DNA of 9,971 nucleotides from Ornithomonoglobus_A sp034090805 (GTDB lineage Bacteria; Bacillota; Clostridia; UBA1381). Below the pieces are notes generated by a model, which had not been told where the DNA came from, made no database searches, and worked only from the letters and a program-made list of their open reading frames with translations. Location of the stretch: positions 1 through 9,971 of the forward strand of contig JAXDRV010000041.1 in assembly GCA_034090805.1 (NCBI GenBank). The letters are read 5' to 3'. Below, piece after piece: positions 1 through 6,608 of the stretch. The translations under genes and the position numbers were made by a program. Each line of letters opens with the position of its first letter. The stretch's first letter is position 1.

Positions 1-852
1 GTCATACCACCGTTTAATCAAATCTTTTTTTTTTTCTATATCGTAATAACTCAGTAATTCATCAACCTCGGACTGTATAAATCCAAAGTTTTCGGAATAA
101 GCATCTGTCAATATTGAATTTACTTCAAGATTGTTTAAACCGGTGAAAATGCTCTCTTTAGATATCCGCAGACAACCTGTTATAACCGAAAACTCAAGTG
201 CCGGATTTGTTTTTAATGCCGACTCAAAAAGTAAGCGTATAAACCGAACCATTTTATCATAATATCCCGAAAAATACGCATCCTCAAGCGGAACATCGTA
301 TTCGTCTATGAGTATTATTGTATTTACACCATAGTACTGCTTAAGGCATGAGCAAAGCAGCTTTAGTGAATTACTCAAAACTTCTTCACTCGCATAGGGG
401 TCAACTACTGCTTTAGCACGTTCTCTCTTTCCTTTATCAACTTTTTCGCTTTCCCAGACGTATTGGAATTTTTCAAATTGTTCTTGAATTTCTTCTTTTA
501 TATTGTAAACGGCTTTTTCATAATTCCCCTGTTTAGCGCACTTTAGTGACAGCGTGATAACAGGGTGAGTGTTTCTGTACATCGCAAGCTCGTCATAATG
601 CTCCGAAATTTTCAAGCCGTCGAATAAATAAGCATTTTCCTTTTCGGTTATGTCAAAGAAATATTTCAGCATACTGAAATTAAGCGTTTTTCCGAAACGC
701 CGTGGTCTTGTGATAAGGTTATTCTGCCCGCCGTTATGGAGCAGTTCATAGATAAACATCGACTTATCCACATAATAAAACTGTCCGTCTATGATTTGTT
801 TGAAATCCTCGTATCCGATAGGTATTCTTTTCTTTCCGTTGTTCAATAACAC
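1..852 (-). CDS. AAA-ATPase-like protein, N-terminal part (runs off left edge)
   Basis: Partial gene: 284 residues are visible and the C-terminus lies beyond position 1. The protein opens with KKRIPIGYEDF and FYYVDKSMFI, followed by a P-loop-like RPRRFGKT at residues 49-56, a Walker B strand IILIDEYD at about 179-186 (acidic pair D183/E184) and ITGCLRISKESIFTGLNN near 236-253. These are the hallmarks of the AAA-ATPase-like family (Pfam AAA-ATPase_like), which normally continues into a PD-(D/E)XK nuclease-like C-terminal domain not visible here. Full-length members are usually about 500-600 residues. The start is GTG at 852-850, chosen because GGGAGGTG (865-858) lies 8 bases upstream and the family motif begins within ten residues. 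The biological role is not established: members are numerous in Clostridia and Bacteroidetes and often sit in accessory regions. Family assignment is strong; function is not. Confidence 0.9.
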   Translation of the reverse strand, partial: MLLNNGKKRIPIGYEDFKQIIDGQFYYVDKSMFIYELLHNGGQNNLITRPRRFGKTLNFSMLKYFFDITEKENAYLFDGLKISEHYDELAMYRNTHPVITLSLKCAKQGNYEKAVYNIKEEIQEQFEKFQYVWESEKVDKGKRERAKAVVDPYASEEVLSNSLKLLCSCLKQYYGVNTIILIDEYDVPLEDAYFSGYYDKMVRFIRLLFESALKTNPALEFSVITGCLRISKESIFTGLNNLEVNSILTDAYSENFGFIQSEVDELLSYYDIEKKKDLIKRWYD

Positions 853-888
853 AGTAACACCTCCCGCAATGGTTCTGTCTTTTTATTA

Positions 889-917
889 AGTATATCATAT
901 ATTTACAAAATTATCAA
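889..917 (-). promoter_or_regulatory. Sigma-A type promoter of the AAA-ATPase-like gene
   Basis: On the minus strand a -35 box TTGATA (917-912) and a -10 box TATACT (894-889) are separated by exactly 17 bases. The -10 box lies about 36 bases upstream of the GTG start, and the ribosome binding site falls between them. Both boxes are close to consensus and the surroundings are AT-rich, so this gene is probably transcribed on its own. No operator-like dyad was seen. Confidence 0.75.
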
Positions 918-942
918 CCTTTATTTTTGATTTAAACGGTAA

Positions 943-1302
943 ACCATTCAACAGTTAATTTGCCTGAAATATTCTTATATTTCCACTTGCAAGAACAGCC
1001 TTGATAATGCAAAGAAATCGGGATTGGGGCGGTATACGGCTGTTAATCTCATGAATGAGAATACAGTTGAGTTCCGCATTTTCAGAGGTACGCTTAGGTA
1101 TACAACATTCATGGCAACGCTTGAATTTGTGGATTGTTTATGCCAAACGGCGATGAAGTTTAATGACGAGGTATTTCAGAAAATGTCATGGTCTGATTTT
1201 GTCAGTGATATTGATACGGAAAAATACCCGGAGTTGGTTGATTACTTAAAATCAAGACGGCTCTATGTAAACGAGCCGACAGAAGAAACGGAGGAGATAT
1301 GA
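943..1302 (+). pseudogene. C-terminal remnant of an amidoligase-family (glutamine synthetase-like fold COOH-NH2 ligase) protein
   Basis: The frame is open from just after a TAA at 940-942 to TGA at 1300-1302. The recognisable part is GRYTAVNLMNENTVEFRIFRGTL, which I match from memory to the conserved C-terminal core of the Firmicute/phage putative amidoligase family (Pfam Amidoligase_2): an RY-x-AVNL strand followed by the TVEFRIFRGTL strand. Homology may extend back to about 997 (SLDNAKKSGLG). Family members are around 300 residues, so roughly the first two thirds are missing. No ATG or good ribosome binding site precedes the conserved part; only a TTG at 1024 could serve as a start. The family is predicted to join amino groups to carboxylates in peptides, often beside a class II glutamine amidotransferase, and a fragment of exactly that kind follows here. 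The missing N-terminus marks this as a decayed gene. Assignment rests on motif recognition without a search. Confidence 0.62.
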
Positions 1303-1303
1303 T

Positions 1304-1447
1304 ATGTGCGGATTATATGGATTTTTATACTATGGCAAAAATAACGTTGATGCTGATGTACTGATTGAGCGACTTGCGGAGGAAGCAAGTGTTCGGGGCA
1401 CCGACGCAACAGGGATAAAGCAAATGCATCATAATAACAGCACATAA
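1304..1447 (+). pseudogene. N-terminal stub of a class II (Ntn-type) glutamine amidotransferase
   Basis: A 47-codon frame from ATG 1304 to TAA 1445-1447. It begins MCGLYGFLYYGK, placing Cys2 as the N-terminal nucleophile of the Ntn-hydrolase glutaminase fold, and carries ASVRGTDATGI at residues 29-39, the arginine loop that binds glutamine in this class. After GI the sequence turns into KQMHHNNST and stops, whereas complete enzymes of this small family run to about 200 residues or more. A strong GGAGGAG site (1290-1296) lies 7 bases upstream, inside the amidoligase fragment, and the ATG begins one base after that frame's stop, so the two genes were once translationally coupled. An intact version would release ammonia from glutamine for the partner ligase. 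As it stands the product lacks most of the fold and should be inactive. Confidence 0.72.
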
Positions 1448-1634
1448 ACCAAAATCAACTTTCCGCTCAAATCATAACCCCACATAAACTCGACACCATA
1501 AATAACTTCAAAAAATCTCTTTAAAAATCCACTTAGAATGTACCCTTGACTATATCGCAAATTTTATGTCGAAGCACGCCTGTTTTTTCTCTTGCAGAAA
1601 AGTTATTTCACAAAATCCAACACATATTAAAAAG
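1448..1634. other. AT-rich stretch without a supportable gene
   Basis: Nothing convincing is encoded between the amidotransferase stub and the terminator. A TTGACT at about 1553 resembles a -35 box but has no good -10 box at the right distance. A minus-strand frame without stops (1429-1563) has no usable start and no recognisable motif. The stretch may be debris of the event that cut the amidotransferase gene short. Confidence 0.5.
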
Positions 1635-1682
1635 AGCATTTTCAGCTATTTTAAAGCCGAAAATGCTGTTTCTGTTTTTTTA
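1628..1682. terminator. Bidirectional intrinsic terminator
   Basis: AGCATTTTC (1635-1643) pairs perfectly with GAAAATGCT (1659-1667), and an inner GCT/AGC pairing can extend the stem past a one-base mismatch. On the plus strand the stem is followed by a T-rich run ending in seven Ts (1675-1681); on the minus strand an A-run at 1629-1633 gives a U-tract. It can therefore end transcripts from the amidoligase/amidotransferase remnant on one side and from the large surface-protein genes on the other. Confidence 0.75.
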
Positions 1683-1688
1683 TTTACG

Positions 1689-1811
1689 TCACACAAGACC
1701 AAGATATTTTTCAAAAAAGGCAGTGAGCTTTGCAATGATTCCGTTTTTCTTCTCAGCTCTGTTGCCACCACCAAACCTTGATACAGGAGGCATAATCTTA
1801 ACATACAGCAT
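1689..1811 (-). other. Short coding-looking fragment of unknown family overlapping the end of the 672-residue gene
   Basis: Forty codons from ATG 1811 to TGA 1689-1691, in a different frame from the gene it overlaps by 14 bases. The product contains KIMPPVSRFGGGNRAEKKNG followed by IIAKLTAFFEKYLGLV: it has a basic start, an ordinary amino-acid mix and a plausible amphipathic C-terminal helix, and it ends 22 bases before the terminator stem. It reads more like the tail of a real protein than random sequence. Upstream the frame is blocked by a TAG (1818-1820), so nothing connects it to a longer gene here. A weak AAGG about 9 bases upstream could allow translation by coupling. I do not recognise the family. 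It may be a remnant of an inserted element, a small coupled gene, or chance. Confidence 0.3.
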
Positions 1812-3816
1812 CAAGGTCTACCTTGAGTGTTCCTTGTGAAAACGTCTTTATGGTACTGTCGTTAAACCTTGCGTTTTTAAACTCATAAAGAGGAACATCC
1901 AACAAGTATTCCTCATTATTGGATAATACGGCCATTATTCCGCTTGTAGCTGCTACATTTTCATCTACTATCGCTTCCCCTTCAGAATCATAGAATGCGA
2001 GTTCCGTATTGTCGGGCAAAACAAGATAATTTCTCACCTGTGTCAATGTCATACCGTAGAAGCCGTTAATAACTCCGTCTACTTGGTTAATATATAATTC
2101 ATCGGAATACAGATGTTCAATCTTGTTTTCCGAACCGTCAGTGTCACCGAACCAAATCTTGTCTATGTATATTACATGACCGACAGCCATTTCCGCACCT
2201 GCCGCTCCAGTTTTTAGGTATACACCTCCCACATTCGACCATGAAGGCGGATTTTCATTTCCGCTAAAATCGGACAGGGGAACCGCAATCTCCTGCCAGC
2301 CCTTTCCTGTCAGCGTAACCTTGTATCTGAGTTCATCTTTATATGAACCGTCAACAATACTGTCCGAACGCACTATCACACAGAGAGAATCCCCCTCGTT
2401 TTCCGAGTAAATTCTCATTCTGAAATACTTATACTCCGATAAATCATTACTTGCCGGAGCAAATGCTATGCCCCTGTCCACCTGTCCCAGGCCGTTGAGT
2501 TCCGCATCGGCAACATAAATGTTACCGTTTTCCGGCTTTGTTATCTTTAACGAGGATAGTGCACCTCTATAGGTTCTGTCCGTTGATTTTTCCGCAAACT
2601 CCCATTTGTATGCCATATCATCAACTACAGTCCCTTCCGAAAAATCCGCAATCATCAACGGTGACTTTGGTTTTCCTTCAAAGATAATGCTGTCGATATA
2701 AACAGCCTTGCCTGCTATCGAAGACGAATCCGTTCCCCATCCGCCTGCCTGAAGGAATATACCCCCTATATGATCCCATGACGGAGCAGCCTGATTACCG
2801 TTGTCATCTATATCTCTTACTCCCGAATTGCCAAAGTCCGCTTCCGGAATGCTTACATCCTGCCAGCCTGTGCCGTCGCTTGTTATAACAGTATAAAAAT
2901 ACGGGTTTTTGCTTATTCCCGTTTCCGCCTTATATGTTGCCAAAAGCACAAATTTTTTGTCGGCATCTGTGGAATAAAACCTTATTCGTACATTTTTATA
3001 TTCGGATACATCTATCGGATTAACAGCCATAGTCGGTAATTGATTTCCGCTTGTAGGTGACCATCTTAACGAGGTTTTTCCCGGGATTACCGTCAAATTA
3101 TCCTCAACCGTAAGATAATTACTTGCCTGTGCCTGCTTTGCGGCGGCAGTCTGCGAATCGCCAAAATCAGCCACCACAAGCTGCCCTTCTCCGGCATTGA
3201 TTGCTTCTCCTGCCGTATTTCCGAACCAAATCTTATCTATGTATATTTTGTGACCCGCAGGTGTGCTTCCTATTCCAGAACCGGATTTCAGATATACACC
3301 CGCTATATTGCTCCAATTCGCATCGGGACCTGCCTCTGCTGCGGAAAGGGGAAGCGCCACCTCCTGCCAGCCTGTCCCTCGTGTTTTCAGCGTATATCTG
3401 AACTCATTCTCGTACGAACCGTCAACCTCACCGGTAGTGGATATCGATACACGAAAAGCGTCACCGCTGTTTTGTGAATAAATTCTCATTCTGAAATACT
3501 TATATCCCGATACATCCTTCTCTTTGGGAGCTAATCCTACAAGCTTATTGTCGGCATCTTTTTTGTAAACATAAAAGCCGTTATTCGACTCCGCCGTTAC
3601 CTCCAACGACGAGTTCGCTCCGTTGTAGGTTATTTGGGTTGATTTACTCATACACGCTCTTGAACCCGCCACAGCATCCACCGTAGCTGCATCACCAAAA
3701 TCGGCAACCATACACTCATAAGCCGCTGCATCTGCTTGTACGGTTATTCCTGCCATAGTGCCCATAAAAATACATATAGAAAGAATGCCGCCAAAAATCC
3801 TGTTTGGTTTTTTCAT
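1798..3816 (-). CDS. Secreted protein with three jelly-roll-like repeats, probably truncated at its C-terminus
   Basis: A 672-residue exported protein. Residues 1-30 form a signal peptide (KKPNR, hydrophobic core, cleavage after VQADA). Three homologous modules of about 165 residues follow (about 35-199, 213-380 and 387-558), each running from MVADF/LVVADF/LMIADF through SGYKYFRMRIYS or a variant, GTGWQE, WSNIAGVYLK, and ending at IYIDKIWFG. This beta-rich, Trp-containing pattern resembles galactose-binding/CBM-like jelly rolls that bind glycans; that role is inferred. Module 2 is most divergent and carries an Asp-rich insert (DIDDNGN, 335-341). Residues about 568-643 form a smaller domain. 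Then FKNARFNDSTIKTFSQGTLK begins what looks like an Ig/Fn3-like module but stops at VDLDAVC, suggesting truncation. There is no SLH, LPXTG or other anchor. The ATG at 3816 is supported by GAGGAGG (3830-3824) 7 bases upstream. It may associate with the two SLH proteins encoded upstream. Confidence 0.85.
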   Translation of the reverse strand: MKKPNRIFGGILSICIFMGTMAGITVQADAAAYECMVADFGDAATVDAVAGSRACMSKSTQITYNGANSSLEVTAESNNGFYVYKKDADNKLVGLAPKEKDVSGYKYFRMRIYSQNSGDAFRVSISTTGEVDGSYENEFRYTLKTRGTGWQEVALPLSAAEAGPDANWSNIAGVYLKSGSGIGSTPAGHKIYIDKIWFGNTAGEAINAGEGQLVVADFGDSQTAAAKQAQASNYLTVEDNLTVIPGKTSLRWSPTSGNQLPTMAVNPIDVSEYKNVRIRFYSTDADKKFVLLATYKAETGISKNPYFYTVITSDGTGWQDVSIPEADFGNSGVRDIDDNGNQAAPSWDHIGGIFLQAGGWGTDSSSIAGKAVYIDSIIFEGKPKSPLMIADFSEGTVVDDMAYKWEFAEKSTDRTYRGALSSLKITKPENGNIYVADAELNGLGQVDRGIAFAPASNDLSEYKYFRMRIYSENEGDSLCVIVRSDSIVDGSYKDELRYKVTLTGKGWQEIAVPLSDFSGNENPPSWSNVGGVYLKTGAAGAEMAVGHVIYIDKIWFGDTDGSENKIEHLYSDELYINQVDGVINGFYGMTLTQVRNYLVLPDNTELAFYDSEGEAIVDENVAATSGIMAVLSNNEEYLLDVPLYEFKNARFNDSTIKTFSQGTLKVDLDAVC
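1811..1826. repeat. Perfect inverted repeat TCAAGGT-CT-ACCTTGA
   Basis: Two 7-base arms (1811-1817 and 1820-1826) are exact reverse complements around a 2-base centre, and a third copy of ACCTTGA lies at 1775-1781. The dyad sits where the 672-residue gene appears to end prematurely. The loop is too small for a good hairpin, so it would act as a DNA dyad, for example a protein-binding or recombination site, if it has any role. A short dyad can also arise by chance within coding DNA. Confidence 0.35.
2147..2433 (-). repeat. DNA copies in module 3 of the triplicated region
   Basis: Two segments here have near-identical, in-frame partners in module 1 of the same gene. 2408-2433 matches 3479-3504 at all 26 bases (encoding YFRMRIYS), and 2147-2173 matches 3221-3247 at 26 of 27 bases (encoding IYIDKIWFG). 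The offsets are 1071 and 1074 bases, both multiples of three. Retention at the DNA level, including synonymous positions, points to recent duplication or gene conversion between modules 1 and 3; module 2 does not share these exact tracts. Confidence 0.8.
3221..3504 (-). repeat. DNA copies in module 1 of the triplicated region
   Basis: Partner of the segment at 2147-2433: 3479-3504 is a perfect 26-base copy of 2408-2433, and 3221-3247 differs from 2147-2173 by one base. The remainder of the two modules is similar in protein but more diverged in DNA. Confidence 0.8.
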
Positions 3817-3855
3817 ATTTATTCCTCCTCAATTAAGTAACAATTTTGTACATTA

Positions 3856-3884
3856 ATTTTATCATACGGATACCCTCAATTCAA
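3856..3884 (-). promoter_or_regulatory. Candidate promoter of the 672-residue gene
   Basis: Within the 137-base gap (3817-3953) the minus strand has TTGAAT (3884-3879) and TAAAAT (3861-3856) separated by 17 bases, with a TGA extension before the -10 box. It lies about 40 bases upstream of the ATG and its strong ribosome binding site. The gap has no convincing intrinsic terminator for the upstream 884-residue gene: GC-rich sequence at 3914-3930 lacks a T-run, so read-through into this gene is also possible. Confidence 0.55.
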
Positions 3885-3953
3885 GCGAATTTGAAAATGT
3901 TCGAAATATTCAAGCACCTTGGGGCCTTGCAGTGTATCGTAATATCTTGTTAA

Positions 3954-6608
3954 TTATCTCATAATAATTATTTCCTTGCACACAAGATACCTTGCGCTTA
4001 AATACACTCTGTCGCCCTTTAAAATATCGCTGACACTTCCGTTTTTAAATTCGCCTCGGCGTCCCTCACCGTTTTCATATACATATATTTTGGTATTATT
4101 GTTTATGAGTAGCTGAATTGCTTGTCCGTTCTCTGTATATTGTACAACAAGACGATTATCGTTTCTGTCCGAAGCCATTACTTCTCCCGCAATAAAGGCG
4201 CCTCTTACATACAAATCAGTATCACTGGTACTCGTATTCTGATCTCCCAAATAGCTGTATTCCTTATCACTCCTTATCCATCTGTAAACCCTTTGTGCAT
4301 CTCCTGCACTGTTAAATACCAGCTGCACCGCATCTCCGGGCTGAAGCTCGTTTACATTTTTTATCAGTGCCGCATCATGTGATAAAATAGCAGGCGGTTT
4401 CTCAAGCTTTACCGGGAAAATCAGTTCTTCATCGCTTCCGTAATATCCGTGTATGGCATCCACCACTTCTCCTTGGGCATTTACCACCTTTCCCGTACCT
4501 GTAACCAGCAACAGCTTTGACACAACATCGGAATAATTGACAAGTGCGGCGTGATTTGTTATTACAATTGCCCCGGCCGTTCTGACCTCATTGGCGTCAT
4601 AAGCCCAAAATGTATACTTATAATCCTCGTACAAATCGGATAGTCCCAATATTGCAAATTCATCCGGTTTTGTATCTTCCGACTGATCAGGGACAGAAAA
4701 TATAACAGTATCTGCACCGGCGCTTATTTTACCCATAAATGATTTTGACGCAGCGGAATATCTCGAATCACTGCTTGGAATTTCATTCACATAAGAAAGT
4801 CTGAATATGTCATCATCTCTTAATCTTATATCTTCATCCGTTCCCATTACCGTTAATTCTTTTGCGGTTTCTATTGCTATAATTTCCGCTTCATCATTAA
4901 CTTTATATCTTATAAGCTGTCTGTACTCTCTCGGTGTTTTTCCGATCGAAGCATATACAGCCGCTTTTTTATCGGTTTTTCCGTTATATTTTACGTTTTT
5001 TGCCAAGGGCAGATTTACCCATCTTCCGTTTTCCGTAAAAATCTTTCCGAAAATACCATCTCCGCCTTCATCTTCGTAAAATGTATTAAGATAACCGTAC
5101 ACAAAATCATGCTCACAATCGCTATATACAGCATTACCAAACACATCAAGATAGACAGTTGCTGTATTACCTATTTTAATATGTTCCAACACATTAGGCA
5201 ATGCGTCATATGTTACACCGTCCACAGTAATACTGTCCGCCGAACACTTTTCTATAGTTCCGGTTACATTATCATCCGATAAAATCAGCGTTCTTACGGG
5301 TGTCGTTCCCGATTCCGTTTCCGCATATGAAATTACCATTCCTTTTCTTATATCCGAAACAGATGCGTTCATACCGTTTTTCTTTATCACTGTTATCGCA
5401 TTATCCTCATTTAGTTTTATTACTGCATTCTGTTTTGTATTGACAATTCCCGTTACCGTTGATACCTCCGACACAACATAGCTTGTGTAATCCATTAAAG
5501 AAACCACATCATATTTATTATCCCCGTCATTGTCTATGAGCCTAACCGTTCCAACCTCTGCCTTTAATTTATCTTTATTAAAAACTGCCATTCGCCCGTT
5601 TTTGATAAAATAAAAAATCGGTGATAAGCTTGCTGTTTTTTTCTGATTTCCATTTTCATACCAAATCAATTTTGACGAGTTTTCCACATAGTCTATATCC
5701 TTTGTCATTATCTCCTTTACTTTGTTGTCTTTTTCATCCGGTCTGATATGCTTCAATTCCGGCACAACGTCAGTGTCCGGATAATAATAATACATTTTCA
5801 CACGCATTCCGAGATAATCCGATGCATTTGTATTACTTGCGGCATAAATAACATCGTCTACCTTTATAAAGCCTTTGTCCGTACCGCCGTCCTCCGACAG
5901 AAGTGAGGTGTACTCATTGGCATTTACAATGCCCCGTGCCGAATACACAAAAAACTTCTCACTTAACAGATTTTTTCCTTTTTTGCCGTATGCAGGCACT
6001 TTACCCTTTGCATATTCATCCGTATCCGCCAAATCCGCCTCTGCCATGTTAAGTAGCATAATCATCATATTATCCGATGTTACATATCCGTCCAAAGTCC
6101 GGTTATCGGTATGCTTAAATATGTCCAGCTTCTCCGCAATCGAGGTGTACCCATAGGGATAGCCGCCGGATAAATCCGCAATTACTCCGTATCCCAACAA
6201 AGACACCATCATCTTTGTTGCCTGACTGTATGTAACAGGCTCATCGGGTCTGAAAGTACCGTCATCATATCCATGTATCAAGCCTGCGGCGACCGCAGCT
6301 TGTATGTACCCGCTGTCAGCATCGGAAGCGTCAACATCCGAAAAACCGCTGACAGCCGTTTCTTCCGTAATTGGTGAATAAAATGATAATTTAATAATGT
6401 TTTTTACCAGTTCACTTCTTGTTATTTCTTTATCGGCCGTGTATGTATCATCTTTGTCAAATATCCCCACACTGCTAAGTATTTCCCACGCATCTGTTGC
6501 ATAGTCAAAGCCGCCGTCTTGTTCTTCCGCACCTGCCACAGTGGGTATCAAACCCAATAAAATCAAAGATGACAAGATTTTCGCAATCAGTTTCTTAAAT
6601 TTTATCAT
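3954..6608 (-). CDS. Surface protein with N-terminal SLH repeats and a long beta-rich ectodomain
   Basis: An 884-residue exported protein. Residues 1-27 are a signal peptide (MIKFKKLIAK, hydrophobic core, cleavage near VAGA-EE). SLH-type repeats follow. Repeat 1 is at about 37-75 (ending ITRSELVKNIIKL). Repeat 2, at about 89-140, is the clearest: FSDVDA, YIQAAVAAGLIHGYDDGTFR, PDEPVTYSQATKMMVSLLGY. A degenerate third lies at about 141-190. SLH repeats bind pyruvylated secondary cell-wall polymer and hold proteins on the Gram-positive surface. Residues about 220-884 are beta-rich with no family I can name; DNDGDNKYD at 359-367 resembles a calcium-binding loop. No catalytic motif is visible. The ATG overlaps the upstream gene's TGA by four bases (ATGA), and GGAGGG (6621-6616) lies 7 bases upstream inside that gene, so the two are translationally coupled. 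Confidence 0.88.
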   Translation of the reverse strand: MIKFKKLIAKILSSLILLGLIPTVAGAEEQDGGFDYATDAWEILSSVGIFDKDDTYTADKEITRSELVKNIIKLSFYSPITEETAVSGFSDVDASDADSGYIQAAVAAGLIHGYDDGTFRPDEPVTYSQATKMMVSLLGYGVIADLSGGYPYGYTSIAEKLDIFKHTDNRTLDGYVTSDNMMIMLLNMAEADLADTDEYAKGKVPAYGKKGKNLLSEKFFVYSARGIVNANEYTSLLSEDGGTDKGFIKVDDVIYAASNTNASDYLGMRVKMYYYYPDTDVVPELKHIRPDEKDNKVKEIMTKDIDYVENSSKLIWYENGNQKKTASLSPIFYFIKNGRMAVFNKDKLKAEVGTVRLIDNDGDNKYDVVSLMDYTSYVVSEVSTVTGIVNTKQNAVIKLNEDNAITVIKKNGMNASVSDIRKGMVISYAETESGTTPVRTLILSDDNVTGTIEKCSADSITVDGVTYDALPNVLEHIKIGNTATVYLDVFGNAVYSDCEHDFVYGYLNTFYEDEGGDGIFGKIFTENGRWVNLPLAKNVKYNGKTDKKAAVYASIGKTPREYRQLIRYKVNDEAEIIAIETAKELTVMGTDEDIRLRDDDIFRLSYVNEIPSSDSRYSAASKSFMGKISAGADTVIFSVPDQSEDTKPDEFAILGLSDLYEDYKYTFWAYDANEVRTAGAIVITNHAALVNYSDVVSKLLLVTGTGKVVNAQGEVVDAIHGYYGSDEELIFPVKLEKPPAILSHDAALIKNVNELQPGDAVQLVFNSAGDAQRVYRWIRSDKEYSYLGDQNTSTSDTDLYVRGAFIAGEVMASDRNDNRLVVQYTENGQAIQLLINNNTKIYVYENGEGRRGEFKNGSVSDILKGDRVYLSARYLVCKEIIIMR

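Noticed and set aside
1429..1563. Minus-strand stretch of about 45 codons free of stops next to the amidotransferase stub
   Set aside because: It has no ATG-type start with a ribosome binding site and no recognisable motif, and it overlaps the amidotransferase fragment antisense. In AT-rich debris an open run of this length is expected by chance.
1546..1839. Plus-strand open frame of 97 codons across the terminator and the end of the 672-residue gene
   Set aside because: It runs through the terminator stem and antisense to a real gene. Its composition (runs of F, L and P) is that of a reverse-strand shadow, and the minus strand reads as more protein-like here.
3905..3940. GC-rich patch after the 884-residue gene as a possible terminator
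   Set aside because: The possible pairing (CAAG/CTTG with GGCC) is weak and is not followed by a T-run on the minus strand.
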